Positions 16,873 to 18,639 of a DNA stretch of 18,639 bases are shown here, one piece after another. The first letter of the stretch is position 1; each line of letters starts with the position of its first letter. The position numbers and the translations under genes were made by a program. Under the pieces are notes generated by a model. That model was given only the letters and a program-made list of their open reading frames with translations, was not told the origin of the DNA and searched no databases. The DNA comes from Candidatus Latescibacterota bacterium (lineage in GTDB: Bacteria > Latescibacterota > UBA2968 > UBA8231): assembly GCA_003529325.1 (NCBI GenBank), contig DPVW01000502.1, forward strand, positions 24,021 to 42,659. Reading direction: 5' to 3'.

Positions 16873-18531
16873 TGTTACGCCCTGGATGAAATATCTCTGA
16901 GCGAGGAAGAAGAGGGCGATTACGGGGAGGGTCATCAGTGTCGATGCCGCCATGAGCATGCCGAAGTCGGTTTTGTGCTGGGCGCGAAAATCGAACAGGC
17001 CTAAGGCGAGGGGGTAGAGTCGCTGATCGTTGATGTAGATCAAGGGTCCCATGAAGTCATTCCAAGTCCCCATGAATGTGAAGATGCAGACCGCTGCCAA
17101 CGCCGGTTTGACAAGGGGCAGGATGATGCGCCAGTAGATGCCGAAGAAGGAGCAACCGTCGATCTTGGCGGCGTCCTCCAGGTCATTCGGAATCGACTTC
17201 ATGAATTGCCGCAGCAGAAAGATGAAAAAGGCGGAGCCGAAAAAGGACGGCGCCCAAAGTGCGCGCAGGGTGTTATACCATCCCAATTTTTCAAAAATCA
17301 TGAATACCGGAATCATCGTCACCTGTGCCGGTAGCATCATCGTTGCCAGCAGGATGGCGAACAACGCCTCACGACCGGGCCAGTTGAGTCGCGAGAAGGC
17401 GTAGGCGACGATGGAACAACTCAGTACCTGGCCGAGCATCGTCATCACCACAAGGTAGACGGAGTTGGTCACGTAACTCCACCAATGCTCGGCGGCGAGC
17501 TGCGCCTTGCGGTAATGGTGTGTGTACTTGCGCCACATTGCGACCGCACGGGAACTGCGCTCTACACTCAGGCGTACACGGAATTGCCCGGGGTCCTCGG
17601 CTACGTCCTGCTGATCGTCGTCGGCCACGAGTGGCCAGATTCCGAGGTCCCGCTCATCGCGGTCATCGAGATGGGCAAGCTTGAAACCGAGTTCCTGCCA
17701 GCGATACTGATCGAGGAACAGTCCGTCGACGCTACGGTAGCGGCGTCCCGCCACCTCCAACTCAACCTCTACCGCGTGCCACGAACGATCCTGGCGCAGC
17801 GGCAGGGTGAACCCCAGAAACTCCGCTTCCGGCACCGGCACCGGCAATGGAAAGTCGCCCTGGATGACGAATGTATCGCCGGTGTCCCGCCCGAAGTCGT
17901 AGGTCAAGCGCCCTGCCGGGCGTTTCTCGTCGCTGGGCGTCGCTCCGAGAGTCGCACTCCCTGAGATGACGTGCCAGGCGCTGACGTGTTGTGTCGCTGC
18001 CGTGGGCAGAGGCAGATAGTCACGGTGGATATTCTGCACTGTTGGTTGACGCAACTCAACGACGCGATACACGGCATCCCACACCGTTTGCAGCAATTCG
18101 TCATCCACTCGTTCGCTGAGACGGTGCATCACGATATCTGGTCCCCCTGCCCAGGTGGAGGCAGGTAGACTGCGCGAACCGTATGCGGCGATGCCGTGGA
18201 CGACGGCGATACGCAGGGCGACGGGGGAGACCTCCCAAGCGCCTGGTAGCGCCTCGATCCGCGACCGATTCTGCTCCCATAGATACGAGCTGATCGCCGG
18301 CCACGCAGTGGTCCACCCCTGCTCGTCCCATGGGGTTTCTGGCGTTGGCAGGTCGGCGAGTAGCTCCGTCGTCACCAGGGGTGAGCGTTCAACGCCTGGT
18401 GGAATGGCGGGTACCCAGCGTGGCGGATCGACGAAAATCTCCTCGTCGTATTTGAAAGATGTGCTAACGAGCCAGACGAATGGGAAAGCGAAGAGGGCAC
18501 ACCCCGTCAGCAGGGCGCCATGAGTGATCAC
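16852..18531 (-). CDS. MalG-type carbohydrate ABC transporter permease with a large extracytoplasmic insertion
   Basis: A 559-residue inner-membrane protein; usual relatives have about 270-300. The start is GTG 18531, immediately before membrane segment 1 (HGALLTGCALFAFPFVWLV); a stop codon in frame just upstream prevents extension. STSFKYDEEIF is typical of MalG-like N-termini. Residues about 38-345 are an inserted soluble region, rich in Trp, Pro and charged residues, followed by membrane segments from WWSYVTNSVYLVVMTMLGQV onward. The ATPase-contact EAA loop is present: LEDAAKIDGCSFFGIYWRII, continuing LPLVKPA. Then come FTFMGTWNDFMGPLIY and a C-terminal QRYFIQGVTLTGMKG, all standard for sugar importers. 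It would pair with a MalF-type permease, an ATPase and a binding protein; only a fragment of the last is seen, at the right edge. Confidence 0.9.
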   Translation of the reverse strand: MITHGALLTGCALFAFPFVWLVSTSFKYDEEIFVDPPRWVPAIPPGVERSPLVTTELLADLPTPETPWDEQGWTTAWPAISSYLWEQNRSRIEALPGAWEVSPVALRIAVVHGIAAYGSRSLPASTWAGGPDIVMHRLSERVDDELLQTVWDAVYRVVELRQPTVQNIHRDYLPLPTAATQHVSAWHVISGSATLGATPSDEKRPAGRLTYDFGRDTGDTFVIQGDFPLPVPVPEAEFLGFTLPLRQDRSWHAVEVELEVAGRRYRSVDGLFLDQYRWQELGFKLAHLDDRDERDLGIWPLVADDDQQDVAEDPGQFRVRLSVERSSRAVAMWRKYTHHYRKAQLAAEHWWSYVTNSVYLVVMTMLGQVLSCSIVAYAFSRLNWPGREALFAILLATMMLPAQVTMIPVFMIFEKLGWYNTLRALWAPSFFGSAFFIFLLRQFMKSIPNDLEDAAKIDGCSFFGIYWRIILPLVKPALAAVCIFTFMGTWNDFMGPLIYINDQRLYPLALGLFDFRAQHKTDFGMLMAASTLMTLPVIALFFLAQRYFIQGVTLTGMKG

Positions 18532-18534
18532 CTC

Positions 18535-18637
18535 TCAACAGTACCCGGTCGTCGAGTGGGACGAAGGCGTCACGCACCGCCCATTCTCCCACCGAGAAGC
18601 GGTCCTGTCTGACCCGATCGGGAGGGGCGCCGCCGGC
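18535..18637 (-). pseudogene. Fragment of an extracellular solute-binding protein (family 1), cut by the window edge
   Basis: Reading leftward from the window edge in one minus frame gives GGAPPDRVRQDRFSVGEWAV and then RDAFVPLDDRVLLRG. This fits the start region of ABC sugar-binding proteins, where a conserved Gly/Asp-Pro-Asp-like turn is followed by an acidic-aromatic stretch and PLDD. After PLDD the family pattern is lost and the frame runs over the permease start to a stop at 18464-18466. In intact systems several hundred residues, and normally a MalF-type permease gene, should lie between this point and the MalG-type gene. The fragment is only about 34 codons, so the family call rests on a short match. 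Confidence 0.5.
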
Positions 18638-18639
18638 GA

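Overview
This is a GC-rich window from a bacterium with a Gram-negative type envelope: several gene products carry signal peptides, and there are porin-like and other beta-barrel-like proteins, a periplasmic parvulin and a FlgD-type C-terminal domain. The mix of tandem FG-GAP/ASPIC-UnbV proteins, a SelA-like PLP enzyme, a divergent creatininase and a MalG-type permease with a large insertion resembles uncultivated phyla such as Latescibacterota or relatives. That placement is an inference from gene content only. No rRNA, tRNA, CRISPR array or insertion sequence was seen.

Layout. (1) Positions 2-3885, plus strand: the 3' part of a secreted protein ending in a FlgD/gliding-motility type domain, then an 890-residue exported, probably outer-membrane protein. 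(2) Positions 3893-15432, minus strand: eight tightly packed genes read right to left: creatininase-family amidohydrolase, YciO-like protein, SppA peptidase with an extra beta-strand-rich N-terminal domain, SelA-like PLP enzyme, TPR protein, two FG-GAP/ASPIC-UnbV (CRTAC1-type) proteins and a parvulin. Junctions are short gaps or four-base overlaps; three consecutive junctions read GTGA. This looks like one translationally coupled operon. It meets the plus-strand pair tail to tail with 7 bases between stops.

(3) Positions 15518-16872: two broken genes lying head to head. A porin remnant (minus) and an HDOD-domain remnant (plus) both lack their N-termini and abut near 16090. Both contain frameshifts, and the porin seems to have lost an internal segment. 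(4) Positions 16852-18531, minus: an intact MalG-type sugar ABC permease with about 300 extra residues between its first and second membrane segments. (5) Positions 18535-18637, minus: a piece of a family-1 extracellular solute-binding protein that runs straight into the permease start, as if the rest of that gene and any partner permease were lost.

Working together: the long operon mixes envelope maintenance (SppA, parvulin) with secreted calcium-binding propeller proteins and a TPR scaffold, so the parvulin and SppA may serve folding or turnover of the exported products. The most notable items are the barrel-SppA fusion, the coupled TPR/CRTAC1/CRTAC1/parvulin cassette, the permease insertion, and the clustered deletion scars at the right-hand end.
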